A DNA stretch of 64,000 nt. It comes from Arenibacter sp. 6A1. GTDB lineage: Bacteria > Bacteroidota > Bacteroidia > Flavobacteriales > Flavobacteriaceae. The notes beneath the pieces are model-generated. The model made no database searches, was not told where the DNA came from, and was given only the letters and a program-made list of their open reading frames with translations. The position numbers and the translations under genes were made by a program. The stretch lies in assembly GCF_012272855.1 (NCBI RefSeq), contig NZ_JAAXCQ010000008.1:124001-188000 (forward strand). Reading direction: 5' to 3'. Each line of letters starts with the position of its first letter. The first letter of the stretch is position 1. Below, piece by piece: positions 19,333-28,413 of the stretch.

Positions 19333-20559
19333 TTATAACAACATTGCTCTGGCCCTTTCTACCGCAGCAACGAGCACATCTACTTCTTCCTTGGTGTTAT
19401 AAAAGCTAAAGCTAGCTCTTACGGTCCCGGGAATTTTAAAGAATTCCATTATCGGTTGTGCACAATGGTGCCCTGTTCTAACGGCCACCCCTAATTTATC
19501 TAAAATACTTCCTATATCATAAGGATGTATTCCTTCTATATTAAAAGATACCACAGCGGTTTTTTCTTTGGCGGTTCCGTAGATCTTTAGACCTTCGATC
19601 GCCAAGAGTTTTTCTGTAGCATACTGTAAAAGTTCGTCTTCATAGGCGGCAATAGCCGGAAACCCTATGGCATTCATATAGTCTAGTGCTGCCCCAAAGG
19701 CAATTCCACCACAAATATTGGGTGTTCCTGCCTCAAATTTATGAGGAAGGTCGGCATAGGTAGTTTTCTCAAAGGTAACCTCTGCGATCATCTCTCCCCC
19801 CCCTTGGTAGGGCGGTAATTTTTGCAACCACGCTTCCTTACCATATAACATGCCTACCCCTGTAGGGCCGCACATTTTATGTCCGGAGACCACGTAAAAA
19901 TCGACGTCCAATTGCTGCACATCGGCTTTGATATGCGGGGCTGCCTGGGCGCCATCGATAAGTACTGCCGCGCCTTTTTTATGGGCACTTTCTATAATTT
20001 CTTCAATAGGGTTCACCGTTCCAAGGGCATTGGAAACATGGTTACAGAACACTAGTTTAGTACGGTCTGAAAGTAATTTATGGAATTCCGCCATCACCAA
20101 CTCCCCTTCTAGATTCATGGGAATCACCTTTAAAATGGCCCCTGTACGCTCGCATAGCATTTGCCACGGCACAATATTGGAGTGGTGTTCCAAGGCAGAC
20201 ACCATTATCTCATCTCCCGGTTGTAAGATAGCGGCAAATCCGTTTGCTACTATATTAATACTGTGGGTAGTTCCTGAGGTCAATATAATTTCGTGTGCTT
20301 TCTCGGCATTGAAATGCTTTTGAACCTTCAGTCTGGCCTGCTCATAAGCATCTGTTGCCTCCTGGGAAAGCGTATGCACCCCTCTGTGAATATTTGCGTT
20401 GGTGTTGCTATAATAGTCCACAATAGTATCGATAACCTGTTGTGGGGTCTGGGAAGTAGCCGCATTATCTAAATATACCAATGGCTTGCCATTGACCTTC
20501 CTGTTTAAAATGGGGAAGTCCTTGCGAATCGCGACGATATCTAAAACGGTTTGTATCAT
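19333..20559 (-). CDS. sufS: Cysteine desulfurase SufS
   Basis: 408 residues, class V aminotransferase fold. Removes sulfur from cysteine for Fe-S assembly. The PLP Lys228 lies in VSGHKMCGPTGVGML and the persulfide Cys366 in RTGHHCAQP, the short-loop SufS (group II) arrangement. Also visible are YLDNAATSQTP and HRGVHTLSQEAT. Starts 42 bp after the sufD stop, with a terminator-like hairpin in between. Confidence 0.97.
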   Translation of the reverse strand: MIQTVLDIVAIRKDFPILNRKVNGKPLVYLDNAATSQTPQQVIDTIVDYYSNTNANIHRGVHTLSQEATDAYEQARLKVQKHFNAEKAHEIILTSGTTHSINIVANGFAAILQPGDEIMVSALEHHSNIVPWQMLCERTGAILKVIPMNLEGELVMAEFHKLLSDRTKLVFCNHVSNALGTVNPIEEIIESAHKKGAAVLIDGAQAAPHIKADVQQLDVDFYVVSGHKMCGPTGVGMLYGKEAWLQKLPPYQGGGEMIAEVTFEKTTYADLPHKFEAGTPNICGGIAFGAALDYMNAIGFPAIAAYEDELLQYATEKLLAIEGLKIYGTAKEKTAVVSFNIEGIHPYDIGSILDKLGVAVRTGHHCAQPIMEFFKIPGTVRASFSFYNTKEEVDVLVAAVERARAMLL

Positions 20560-20566
20560 AGTGGAA

Positions 20567-20592
20567 AAAATAATCCCTGCCGAAACAGGGAT
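20567..20592 (-). terminator. Terminator-like hairpin between sufD and sufS
   Basis: On the minus strand ATCCCTG (20592-20586) pairs with CAGGGAT (20579-20573) and is followed by a T-rich ATTATTTTTT, just before the sufS start. It could attenuate read-through inside the operon. Confidence 0.6.
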
Positions 20593-20601
20593 GGTATAGT
20601 A

Positions 20602-21918
20602 TTACAAATCGAAGCCTAAGTTAACTCCTAATTTGTTGGCAATAATTTTATTGATCCTTGTTTTTAATTCTGGGATCCTTACGCTTTCCAATACATTATT
20701 GGCAAAGGCATACATTAATAAAGCCCGAGCTTCTTTCTTAGGAATCCCTCTAGACTGTAAATAGAACAAGGCGTCCTTGTCTAACTGTCCAATGGTACAA
20801 CCGTGCGAACATTTTACGTCGTCTGCAAAGATCTCTAACTGCGGCTTGGTATTGATGCTAGCTTTATCGCTCACCAAAATGTTGTTGTTTTGCTGAAAAG
20901 CATTGGTCTTTTGGGCCAATTTTTCGACAATAATCTTACCGTTGAATACGCCGGTAGCATTTTCATCGTAAATTCCCTTATAATCCTGGTGACTTTCGCA
21001 ATTAGGCTCAATATGGTGCACCAAGGTATGGTGGTCTACCAATTGTTTTCCTTCAATAATAGTCACCCCTTTCATGGTCGATTCTATGCGCTCGCCATTT
21101 TGATAGAAATTAAGGTTGTTACGCGTTAATTTCCCTCCAAAGGAGAAGGTGTGTACTTTTACATGACTTGCATCTTTTTGATCGATGTAGGTATTATCGA
21201 TCAAAGAAGAAGAATGGGCATCGTTTTGGATCTTGTAATAATCTACGATGGCATTTTTAGCCGCGTATATTTCTGTTACAGCATTTGTCAACACCTCATT
21301 CGTCGTTAAACTTTGGTGGCGTTCTATAATTTGTAACTCGGCATTTTCCTCGGCGATGATAAGGTTCCTTGGCTGCAATAGCGCCGCGGCCTCACTACCC
21401 GTTGCAAAATGTATGATTTCTATTGGCTTCTTGGGTATCTTGTTCTTGGGAATATAGATATATGCCCCTTCCTTGCTAAAAGCAGTATTTAGCGAGGTCA
21501 AAGAGTCGTCCTTACAAGCAATCTTGTTAAAGTATACATCTATTACCGCCTTGTAGGTAGGCTTGTTCAATGCAGAACTCATTAGACATACATCGACACC
21601 TTCATGGGTTGTCTCTGAAAGAAAAGAGCTGTAAACCCCATCTACAAATACAATTTTATAGGTATCTATTTCATTCAAGAAATATTTTTTAACATCCTTA
21701 AATTCAAGGTTGCTTTCCATTTTCGGGAAAATGCTAAAATCTATTTTTTGAAGGCTATTTAAGGACGTATATTTCCAGGCCTCCTCTTTTTTAGAAGGGA
21801 ACCCTTTTGCTTCAAAATTCTTTATAGCTGCTGTTCTAATGTCATGTACCGGATTGTCTACATCGACATTATTCTCAAAAGCCAAGAAAGAGGAAACTAA
21901 TTTTTCTTTTAAATCCAT
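20602..21918 (-). CDS. sufD: Fe-S assembly scaffold protein SufD
   Basis: 438 residues. Beta-helix scaffold partner of SufB in the SufBC2D complex. Features: KKEEAWKYTSLNSL near the N-terminus, LVHHIEPNCESHQDYKG, ATGVFNGKI and the C-terminal DVKCSHGCTIGQLDKDALFYL motif. Lies 126 bp after sufC. Confidence 0.97.
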   Translation of the reverse strand: MDLKEKLVSSFLAFENNVDVDNPVHDIRTAAIKNFEAKGFPSKKEEAWKYTSLNSLQKIDFSIFPKMESNLEFKDVKKYFLNEIDTYKIVFVDGVYSSFLSETTHEGVDVCLMSSALNKPTYKAVIDVYFNKIACKDDSLTSLNTAFSKEGAYIYIPKNKIPKKPIEIIHFATGSEAAALLQPRNLIIAEENAELQIIERHQSLTTNEVLTNAVTEIYAAKNAIVDYYKIQNDAHSSSLIDNTYIDQKDASHVKVHTFSFGGKLTRNNLNFYQNGERIESTMKGVTIIEGKQLVDHHTLVHHIEPNCESHQDYKGIYDENATGVFNGKIIVEKLAQKTNAFQQNNNILVSDKASINTKPQLEIFADDVKCSHGCTIGQLDKDALFYLQSRGIPKKEARALLMYAFANNVLESVRIPELKTRINKIIANKLGVNLGFDL

Positions 21919-22044
21919 TGTTCACTTATTGTCGTCCCCTTACTAAATTGGGAACCTTATTTATTTTGAATATAATTGTTCCTAAATGATTCCTGCGCCC
22001 TGCTTTTATTTGCATATTTAGCACAACACAAGACGGCTTGTTAA

Positions 22045-22800
22045 TTACTTAACTACGGCCTCATTTTTTAACCAATCATATCCTTTTTCTTCCAATTCCA
22101 ACGCCAATTCCTTGGTGCCTGACTTTACGATTTTTCCATCGTGCAATACGTGAATAAAATCTGGAACGATATATTCTAACAAACGTTGGTAGTGCGTAAT
22201 AACGATTACCGCATTATCCTTTGTTTTTAGTTTATTAACCCCGTTGGCTACAACGCGCAAGGCATCGATATCCAAACCAGAATCGGTTTCGTCCAAAATA
22301 GCCAATTTAGGCTCTAACATAGCCATTTGGAATATCTCGTTACGTTTTTTCTCACCTCCTGAAAACCCTTCATTTAGGGAACGGGACAAGAATTTTCTAT
22401 CGATTTCTAGCAATTCCGATTTTTCACGGATCAATTTCAACATATCTTTTGCCGGCATATCTTCCAATCCCTTAGCTTTTCTAGATTCGTTGATCGCAGT
22501 TTTCATAAAATTGGTCACCGATACTCCAGGAATCTCTACTGGGTATTGAAAGGAAAGGAAAACACCTTTATGTGCTCTGTCTTCAGGAGAAACATCTTCT
22601 AGGTTCTCCTCATCCAATATCACTTCTCCTTCTGTAACCTCAAAATCTTCTTTACCAGCAATTACAGAAGCTAAAGTACTTTTTCCAGAACCGTTTGGCC
22701 CCATTATAGCATGTACCTCTCCTGCATTTACCGTTAGGTTTATACCCTTTAAAATTTCCTTATCTTCTACCCTTGCGTGTAAGTTGTTAATTTTCAGCAT
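22045..22800 (-). CDS. sufC: Fe-S assembly ATPase SufC
   Basis: 251-residue ABC-type ATPase that energises the SufBCD scaffold; it has no transmembrane partner. Walker A GPNGSGKST (about 34-42), SufC-type signature EGFSGGEKKRNEI, Walker B LAILDETDSGLD, and the H-loop IVITHYQRLL. Located between sufB and sufD. Confidence 0.98.
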   Translation of the reverse strand: MLKINNLHARVEDKEILKGINLTVNAGEVHAIMGPNGSGKSTLASVIAGKEDFEVTEGEVILDEENLEDVSPEDRAHKGVFLSFQYPVEIPGVSVTNFMKTAINESRKAKGLEDMPAKDMLKLIREKSELLEIDRKFLSRSLNEGFSGGEKKRNEIFQMAMLEPKLAILDETDSGLDIDALRVVANGVNKLKTKDNAVIVITHYQRLLEYIVPDFIHVLHDGKIVKSGTKELALELEEKGYDWLKNEAVVK

Positions 22801-22969
22801 CTTTTCTAAATTCTGTTTATTCTAATAATTGGGTGCCTTCGGCAATTTTTTAAAATCTTCTTTCTGATGTAGCGAAGCACTCATTGTTTCGTTCCTTAGA
22901 CATTGCCTTTGGGATATGACTTCACTACATGGTAATTAAAAACAGGGACTGTTTAGGCCTACTGTTTTT

Positions 22970-22988
22970 ATCGGGGAATGTCCCCGAT
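22970..22988. other. GC-rich hairpin between sufB and sufC
   Basis: ATCGGGGA (22970-22977) pairs with TCCCCGAT (22981-22988) with a 3-base loop, 12 bp past the sufB stop. No T-run follows, so it is more likely an mRNA stability or processing element than a terminator. Confidence 0.5.
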
Positions 22989-23000
22989 CATTACTTTTTA

Positions 23001-24446
23001 TTATCCAACGGAACCTTCCAAACTGATCTCCAATAATTTTTGGGCTTCTACCGCAAATTCCATTGGCAATTTGTTCAATACTTCCTTACTAAAACCGTTT
23101 ACAATTAACGCAATAGCCTTTTCGGTATCGATTCCTCTTTGGTTACAATAGAAAATCTGGTCTTCTCCAATCTTACTGGTAGTGGCCTCGTGTTCTATTT
23201 GTGCCGTACTGTTCTTTGCTTCGATGTATGGGAAGGTATGTGCTCCGCATTCGTTCCCCATTAATAGGGAATCGCACTGTGAAAAGTTTCTGGCATTCGC
23301 AGCCCTACTCCCTACCTGTACCAAACCTCTATAACTGTTTTGGGATTTCCCTGCAGAAATACCTTTAGAAATAATGGTACTTCTGGTATTCTTCCCTAGG
23401 TGGATCATTTTAGTTCCCGTATCTGCTTGTTGAAAGTTATTTGTTACGGCGATAGAATAAAACTCTCCAATAGAATTGTCTCCTTTCAATATACAAGAAG
23501 GATACTTCCATGTTACTGCTGAACCGGTCTCTACTTGTGTCCAAGAAATTTTTGCGTTCTTCTCACAGATTCCTCTTTTGGTCACAAAGTTAAAAACCCC
23601 TCCTTTACCTTCTTTATTCCCTGGGAACCAGTTTTGAACGGTAGAATATTTTATTTCAGCATCATCCAAGGCGATCAATTCTACTACTGCGGCATGCAAT
23701 TGATTTTCATCTCTTGAAGGTGCGGTACAGCCTTCCAAGTAACTCACATAACTACCTTCATCGGCAACTACAAGGGTTCTTTCGAACTGTCCGGTTCCTG
23801 CTTGGTTAATCCTAAAATAGGTAGACAGCTCCATAGGGCAACGTACTCCTTTAGGGATATAACAGAACGAACCATCGGAGAATACCGCAGAGTTCAAGGC
23901 CGCATAAAAGTTGTCTTTCTGTGGCACTACGGTTCCTAAATGTTTCCTTACCAGTTCCGGATGTTCTCTGATCGCTTCGGAGATAGAGCAGAAAATAATC
24001 CCTTTTTCTCCCAAGGTCTTTTTAAAAGTGGTGGCGACGGACACAGAATCCATTACGATATCTACGGCCACACCTGCCAATTTCTTTTGTTCGTCCAAAG
24101 AAATCCCCAGTCTTTTAAAGGTGTCCAACAATTCTGGATCTACCTCATCGAGACTATCGTACTTTGGTTTTTTGTTCGGTGCGGAATAGTAGGAAATAGC
24201 CTGAAAATCGGGTTTGTCGTAAGTTACATTTGCCCACTCCGGCTCTTCCATTTCTTTCCATATGCGAAAAGCTTCCAAACGCCATTCCGTCATCCATTCT
24301 GGTTCTTCCTTCTTTTTAGAAATTGCAATTACAACCTCTTCGTTCAAACCATTGGGAAACGTATCCGACTCAATATCAGTATAAAAACCATACTCATACT
24401 CTTTGGTCTCTAGTTCTTTCTTTAATTCTTCCTCTGTGTATGCCAT
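23001..24446 (-). CDS. sufB: Fe-S assembly scaffold protein SufB
   Basis: 481 residues, the core scaffold on which clusters are built. Shows [29 protein letters not shown] (the conserved Cys), [11 protein letters not shown] and the C-terminal [18 protein letters not shown]. Normal family length. The 200-bp gap to sufC contains a GC-rich hairpin. Confidence 0.98.
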   Translation of the reverse strand: MAYTEEELKKELETKEYEYGFYTDIESDTFPNGLNEEVVIAISKKKEEPEWMTEWRLEAFRIWKEMEEPEWANVTYDKPDFQAISYYSAPNKKPKYDSLDEVDPELLDTFKRLGISLDEQKKLAGVAVDIVMDSVSVATTFKKTLGEKGIIFCSISEAIREHPELVRKHLGTVVPQKDNFYAALNSAVFSDGSFCYIPKGVRCPMELSTYFRINQAGTGQFERTLVVADEGSYVSYLEGCTAPSRDENQLHAAVVELIALDDAEIKYSTVQNWFPGNKEGKGGVFNFVTKRGICEKNAKISWTQVETGSAVTWKYPSCILKGDNSIGEFYSIAVTNNFQQADTGTKMIHLGKNTRSTIISKGISAGKSQNSYRGLVQVGSRAANARNFSQCDSLLMGNECGAHTFPYIEAKNSTAQIEHEATTSKIGEDQIFYCNQRGIDTEKAIALIVNGFSKEVLNKLPMEFAVEAQKLLEISLEGSVG

Positions 24447-24592
24447 AAATCAGCCCCCTTTTAACTCCTGTCCCCTTTACTGTTTTAGGGTAAGGAGATA
24501 TGTTTATTTTACTCTTTTTCTAAATTTACTCGTAGACCCCTTGGGATCTTATTCTTTACAAACCTTTTCCTTTCTAAAAAAGTCAATTTGGT

Positions 24593-24922
24593 CTATAATG
24601 AAAAACTTTCCCCACAACCGCAGGTTCTCTGTGCATTTGGGTTATTAAATACAAACCCCTTGCCATTAAGTCCGCCAGAATATTCCAAGACAGTACCCAC
24701 TAAATACAGAAAGCTCTTTTTATCGACTACGATCCGTACTGCATTATCTTCAAATATTTTATCGGACTCCAATGCTTTGTTGTCAAAATCGAGCTCATAG
24801 GACAAGCCGCTACAACCGCCGCTTTTTACCCCTACTCGCACATAATCCTTGCTAGCATCGAAGCCTCCCTCTGCCATAAGAGATATGACCTTTTGCTTGG
24901 CTATATCAGATACTTTAATCAT
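24593..24922 (-). CDS. A-type Fe-S carrier (IscA/SufA/HesB family)
   Basis: 109 residues. Three ligand cysteines are present: Cys37 in KSGGCSGLSY and Cys101/Cys103 in CGCGESFSL at the C-terminus. Delivers or stores clusters from the SUF machine. It is the first gene of the suf row, directly behind a consensus -7 box and palindrome. Confidence 0.95.
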   Translation of the reverse strand: MIKVSDIAKQKVISLMAEGGFDASKDYVRVGVKSGGCSGLSYELDFDNKALESDKIFEDNAVRIVVDKKSFLYLVGTVLEYSGGLNGKGFVFNNPNAQRTCGCGESFSL

Positions 24923-24935
24923 ACTTAATTGGATT

Positions 24936-24959
24936 TAATCTAAATAGATTACAAAGATA
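24936..24959 (-). promoter_or_regulatory. suf operon promoter with abutting palindrome
   Basis: On the minus strand a -7 box TATCTTTG (24959-24952, matching TANNTTTG) is directly followed by the inverted repeat TAATCT-ATTT-AGATTA (24951-24936), which would cover the transcription start. The position suits a repressor site. No clear -33 box. Confidence 0.6.
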
Positions 24960-25393
24960 GTACTTATATAGGGTTTTACCATACTTCCTAACATTATTCT
25001 AACGCATAGCACTATCAGCCTTTTCTATCACAAAAATAAAAGGGAAGGGCCGCTTTTAGAGGGCCAATTTTAAGCCTTTTTTTTATCGGTTTTCCCCCAA
25101 AGGGAAACGGTCTTTTAAAAGCCCGTTCTGGGACACCTACAAGACGTGGTCCGCTGCCTATTACCGCCGCTTCCTTTATTTGATTAAGTCAGTCTTTAAG
25201 CCCTCTCCCCGTATATTTTCCTCCTTTAGAGTGTCCTTCCACCTACCTCATTTTCAATGGTTTATTTTTTTAACAAAAGTACAATGATGACCTCCTTTAG
25301 AAACTAAAAAGCACTTTAAGGAGATACCCCAACAACCTAAGAAGCACCTTTTTGTAACAAAAAAGGTGCTGATCGCGCGGTTCCCTAACGGAT
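24960..25393. other. Intergenic region upstream of the suf operon
   Basis: About 430 bp between the suf promoter and the choice-of-anchor-B gene. Near its end a hairpin pairs AGCACCTTTTT (from 25343) with AAAAAGGTGCT (to 25370), a likely end signal for the gene at 25394-26614. No convincing gene; a minus-strand frame around 25030-25190 has no good start. Confidence 0.6.
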
Positions 25394-26614
25394 CTATTCT
25401 GATTTTTTTACGATAAATAGGCCAGAATTAATATCATTGATAATGATCTTCTTACTTTTAAAATACGGATATACCGTCCACGCCCCTTTACCCCCCGGGG
25501 AATTGTCTGCTGTATAGGTATCAAAATACCCTTGTTCGGTTATATCTTTCTGCGCTATTCCTGCGATGTTGAGCACCCGCATGCCAGCTGCATAATTGGC
25601 CAAAAAAAACTCCTTGCCCAAGACATATCCATTGTGATCTACCGCCCTAGTTTTTCCCAGGAAGGTATGGTGTAATACAGGGGCATCGAGATCTGAAAAA
25701 TCAAAGATCAGGGTTCGGGTATTGTATCCAAATCTTGACTCGTCGGCTTCATCGCCCAATAAAAAATAACGGTGATCCTCGGTCAACCACCCTTGGTGAG
25801 TGTACCCCAAATCTGGATAAGCGAACGATGCTATTCCGACAGGATTATCTTTATCGGTTACGTCTACAATGACAACTTTATCTTCATTTGCCCCAAACAA
25901 AATTTCCTTGCCACTATAATCCGTATCGGGACCATTGTAAACAACCACTTGCGCGTCATGGCAATAGCCCCCTCCTCCGTACCCACCAATGCCGACAGGA
26001 TTTTTAGGATCTTGAATGTTTATAAAATGAACTCCGCCGTTAAAGGCATCGTCCCTGGCCGTTCCTACGGCATAGGCAAAGCCCGTTGTTTCGTTTATGT
26101 GCAAATTGTGGCTGTTCCCAAAGCCCGTATACCGGGTATCGGCCGAAAACACCTGCGGTGTTGTACCAGACGTGCCCAATTTCGTCAGATCAAAAACCTG
26201 CATCCCATGACCCGAAGTTTCGGCCACGACAAAAGCATGGTTTTTGTAGACCTTGATATCTCGGGCCGAACTGGCTCCTGTAGCCGAGGGCAATTTTCCT
26301 AAATACACTACTTTACCGGCCTCGGTAATATCTACAAAGGCCACCCCATTGTTTAACCCAACCAAAGCATACTCTCTATTGCTCTCACTATCAGTCCACC
26401 CCCAAATATCATTCGCCGAAGTAGCATCCATTTCCGTCAAAGACAATTTGCCCAGCAGGTCATACCCATTGCAAGGATAAATATCCGCCATCCCATTTTC
26501 ACAAGGAACCACATTTTCTGCCGGCGGATTCACTATTAGGAGATCTGTATTCGAATCCTTGGAACATCCAAATACCAAAACCATTAAAACTGTAAAAACC
26601 CATAGCTTTTTCAT
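25394..26614 (-). CDS. Choice-of-anchor B / LVIVD-repeat lipoprotein
   Basis: 406 residues from ATG 26614. Signal peptide ends in a lipobox (VFGC, Cys17), so it is membrane anchored. The rest is a beta-propeller-like series of repeats: REYALVGLNNGVAFVDIT, HAFVVAETSGHGMQVFDL, DKVVIVDVTDKDNPVG and TLIFDFSDLDAPV, with GNSHNLHIN and CHDAQ metal-ligand-like His residues. The family is annotated choice-of-anchor B; function unknown. A further in-frame start at 26656 would bury the signal peptide. Confidence 0.88.
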   Translation of the reverse strand: MKKLWVFTVLMVLVFGCSKDSNTDLLIVNPPAENVVPCENGMADIYPCNGYDLLGKLSLTEMDATSANDIWGWTDSESNREYALVGLNNGVAFVDITEAGKVVYLGKLPSATGASSARDIKVYKNHAFVVAETSGHGMQVFDLTKLGTSGTTPQVFSADTRYTGFGNSHNLHINETTGFAYAVGTARDDAFNGGVHFINIQDPKNPVGIGGYGGGGYCHDAQVVVYNGPDTDYSGKEILFGANEDKVVIVDVTDKDNPVGIASFAYPDLGYTHQGWLTEDHRYFLLGDEADESRFGYNTRTLIFDFSDLDAPVLHHTFLGKTRAVDHNGYVLGKEFFLANYAAGMRVLNIAGIAQKDITEQGYFDTYTADNSPGGKGAWTVYPYFKSKKIIINDINSGLFIVKKSE

Positions 26615-26833
26615 AACCAACCAATTTAAAATGAAACAAATACACTTTAAAGGCAAGATTCATCAATCATCAAGATAAAGCCTGCCTTTACCTTGGTTTA
26701 CAGGTTGGTTAAAAATTTATTAGCTGGATAAGATCCAGGGATTGGGAGGAACAATTTTAAAAAATAAGAATAATGACAACCGACAATTTTAGGTTTATCG
26801 ATTCATAAAGATACAACATAAAAATATCCTACT

Positions 26834-26841
26834 TAAATTTG
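26834..26841 (+). promoter_or_regulatory. thiL promoter, -7 box
   Basis: TAAATTTG matches TANNTTTG only 4 bp before the thiL ATG, so the message would be leaderless or nearly so if this is the promoter. Confidence 0.4.
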
Positions 26842-26845
26842 CCGC

Positions 26846-27889
26846 ATGTTAGAAGATAAAAACCCACAAAAGACAAAGCTGGAGCAGTTGGGAGAATTTG
26901 GATTGATAAAGCATCTTACCAAAGATTTCACCCTACAGCAAAAATCCACTATCAAAGGTATCGGTGATGATGCCGCTGTACTCGATTTCAAAGATAATAA
27001 GGCTGTAGTTTCTACGGATTTATTGATAGAAGGGGTGCATTTTGACCTCGGCTATATGCCGTTAAAACATTTAGGCTATAAAGCCGTCATGGTAAATTTA
27101 TCGGATATCTACGCCATGAATGCTACGGCTACCCAAATAACGGTTTCCATAGCCATTTCCAATAGGTTTCCCCTCGAAGCCATAGAGGAGTTTTATAGCG
27201 GGGTGGCCTTGGCTGCAGAAATTTACAAAGTAGATTTGGTTGGCGGAGACACCACCACTTCTACCAAAGGCATGCTCATTAGCATTACCGCCATTGGAGA
27301 GGCCAAAGACGAGGAGCTCGCCTACAGAAACGGTGCCAAGCCCAACGACCTATTGGTAGTTACCGGCGATTTAGGCGCTGCATATTGTGGCCTGCAAGTC
27401 TTAGAAAGAGAGAAAGAAGTCTTTAAGGTGAACCCAAACAGTCAACCAGATTTATCGGCCTACACCTATGTGGTAGAACGACAATTAAAACCAGAGGCGA
27501 GAAGGGATATTAAAGAGCTGTTGAAATCCTTGGAAGTACAACCTACATCTATGATCGATATTAGTGACGGGCTTTCTTCGGAAATTCTACATCTATGCGA
27601 AGAAAGTCAGGTGGGCTGTAATTTATACGAGGATAAAATACCTTTAGATCCAACCGTGATAGCTGCTTGTGAGGAGTTTAATATAGACAGCACCTTGGTG
27701 GCACTAAGCGGAGGAGAAGATTACGAGTTGCTCTTCACCATAGATCAAAAAGATTTCTTAAAAATTAAAGGCAATCCAAATTTGACCGTAATAGGACATA
27801 TGACCGATAAGAATGAAGGAGCACATTTAGTGGCTCGTAACAATTCTAAAATTCCGATCACGGCACAGGGATGGAACTCATTTTCCTAA
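26846..27889 (+). CDS. thiL: Thiamine-monophosphate kinase
   Basis: 347 residues. Phosphorylates thiamine monophosphate to thiamine diphosphate. ThiL/PurM fold with GIGDDAAVLDF (metal and ATP site), VSTDLLIEGVHF, LSDIYAMNA, DLVGGDTTTS, DISDGLSSEI and ALSGGEDYELLFT. No other thiamine gene is nearby; it converges with a small minus-strand gene 7 bp downstream. Confidence 0.97.
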   Translation: MLEDKNPQKTKLEQLGEFGLIKHLTKDFTLQQKSTIKGIGDDAAVLDFKDNKAVVSTDLLIEGVHFDLGYMPLKHLGYKAVMVNLSDIYAMNATATQITVSIAISNRFPLEAIEEFYSGVALAAEIYKVDLVGGDTTTSTKGMLISITAIGEAKDEELAYRNGAKPNDLLVVTGDLGAAYCGLQVLEREKEVFKVNPNSQPDLSAYTYVVERQLKPEARRDIKELLKSLEVQPTSMIDISDGLSSEILHLCEESQVGCNLYEDKIPLDPTVIAACEEFNIDSTLVALSGGEDYELLFTIDQKDFLKIKGNPNLTVIGHMTDKNEGAHLVARNNSKIPITAQGWNSFS

Positions 27890-27896
27890 GAATTCA

Positions 27897-28148
27897 TTAG
27901 GCTACTTGCTGGGATTCTTTATGCCTTCTTTGATAAATATCTTCCAAGGTGTTATTGATATCCCGCTTTTCTGGAGTTAGGGCAGATAGGTTACCACTGA
28001 CATCGGTGGTAACTTGCTTTTTGCAATGCACACATTGATATTCTTTAATGTGATTTGTCACTCTCTTAGAAACAGCAAAATGGTGTCCTAGAATACCGCA
28101 GCAGAGCGCATTGAATTTTGAACCGAAAATTGATAATAGATTTTTCAT
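27897..28148 (-). CDS. Small zinc-ribbon-like hypothetical protein (83 aa)
   Basis: Contains CCGILGHHF (Cys16/17, His21/22) and CVHCKK (Cys39, Cys42), a spacing that could bind one zinc, similar to small DUF1660-like proteins. A basic, amphipathic C-terminal helix follows (about 55-80). No signal peptide. Function unknown; it is convergent with thiL and shares its downstream region. Confidence 0.65.
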   Translation of the reverse strand: MKNLLSIFGSKFNALCCGILGHHFAVSKRVTNHIKEYQCVHCKKQVTTDVSGNLSALTPEKRDINNTLEDIYQRRHKESQQVA

Positions 28149-28320
28149 AGGTCAAGATTTTTAAATGCAAAAATTAGTTTGGGCCTCTAATATGCAAAAA
28201 TTAACGTTAAAATTAAAAACTAAAAAGCATTAATTCTTTAATACTTTCAATACTCTAACGGCTACAAGCTTGTTTTATTGAATACCACCTGTTTTTTATG
28301 GGATTATTAATGTTAAAAAT

Positions 28321-28342
28321 CGGTTTTTTCGATAAAAAACCG
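28321..28342. other. Hairpin upstream of brnQ
   Basis: CGGTTTTTT (28321-28329) pairs perfectly with AAAAAACCG (28334-28342) around CGAT. It is 70 bp before brnQ and could be a leader hairpin or a weak terminator. Confidence 0.45.
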
Positions 28343-28413
28343 GTTTTAGCGTCAACAAGCATAGATTCTAGAGGGTGTTTTATAGGCAATCTTAGATCCA
28401 AAAAGCGATATAA

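Noticed and set aside
19111-19338. 75-codon plus-strand frame in the sufS-sufE gap
   Set aside because: Runs through the hairpin, Leu/Pro-rich, antisense to the operon and not gene-like.
24999-25193. Minus-strand frame between the suf promoter and the choice-of-anchor-B gene
   Set aside because: No good start codon and basic, low-complexity composition; most likely noncoding.
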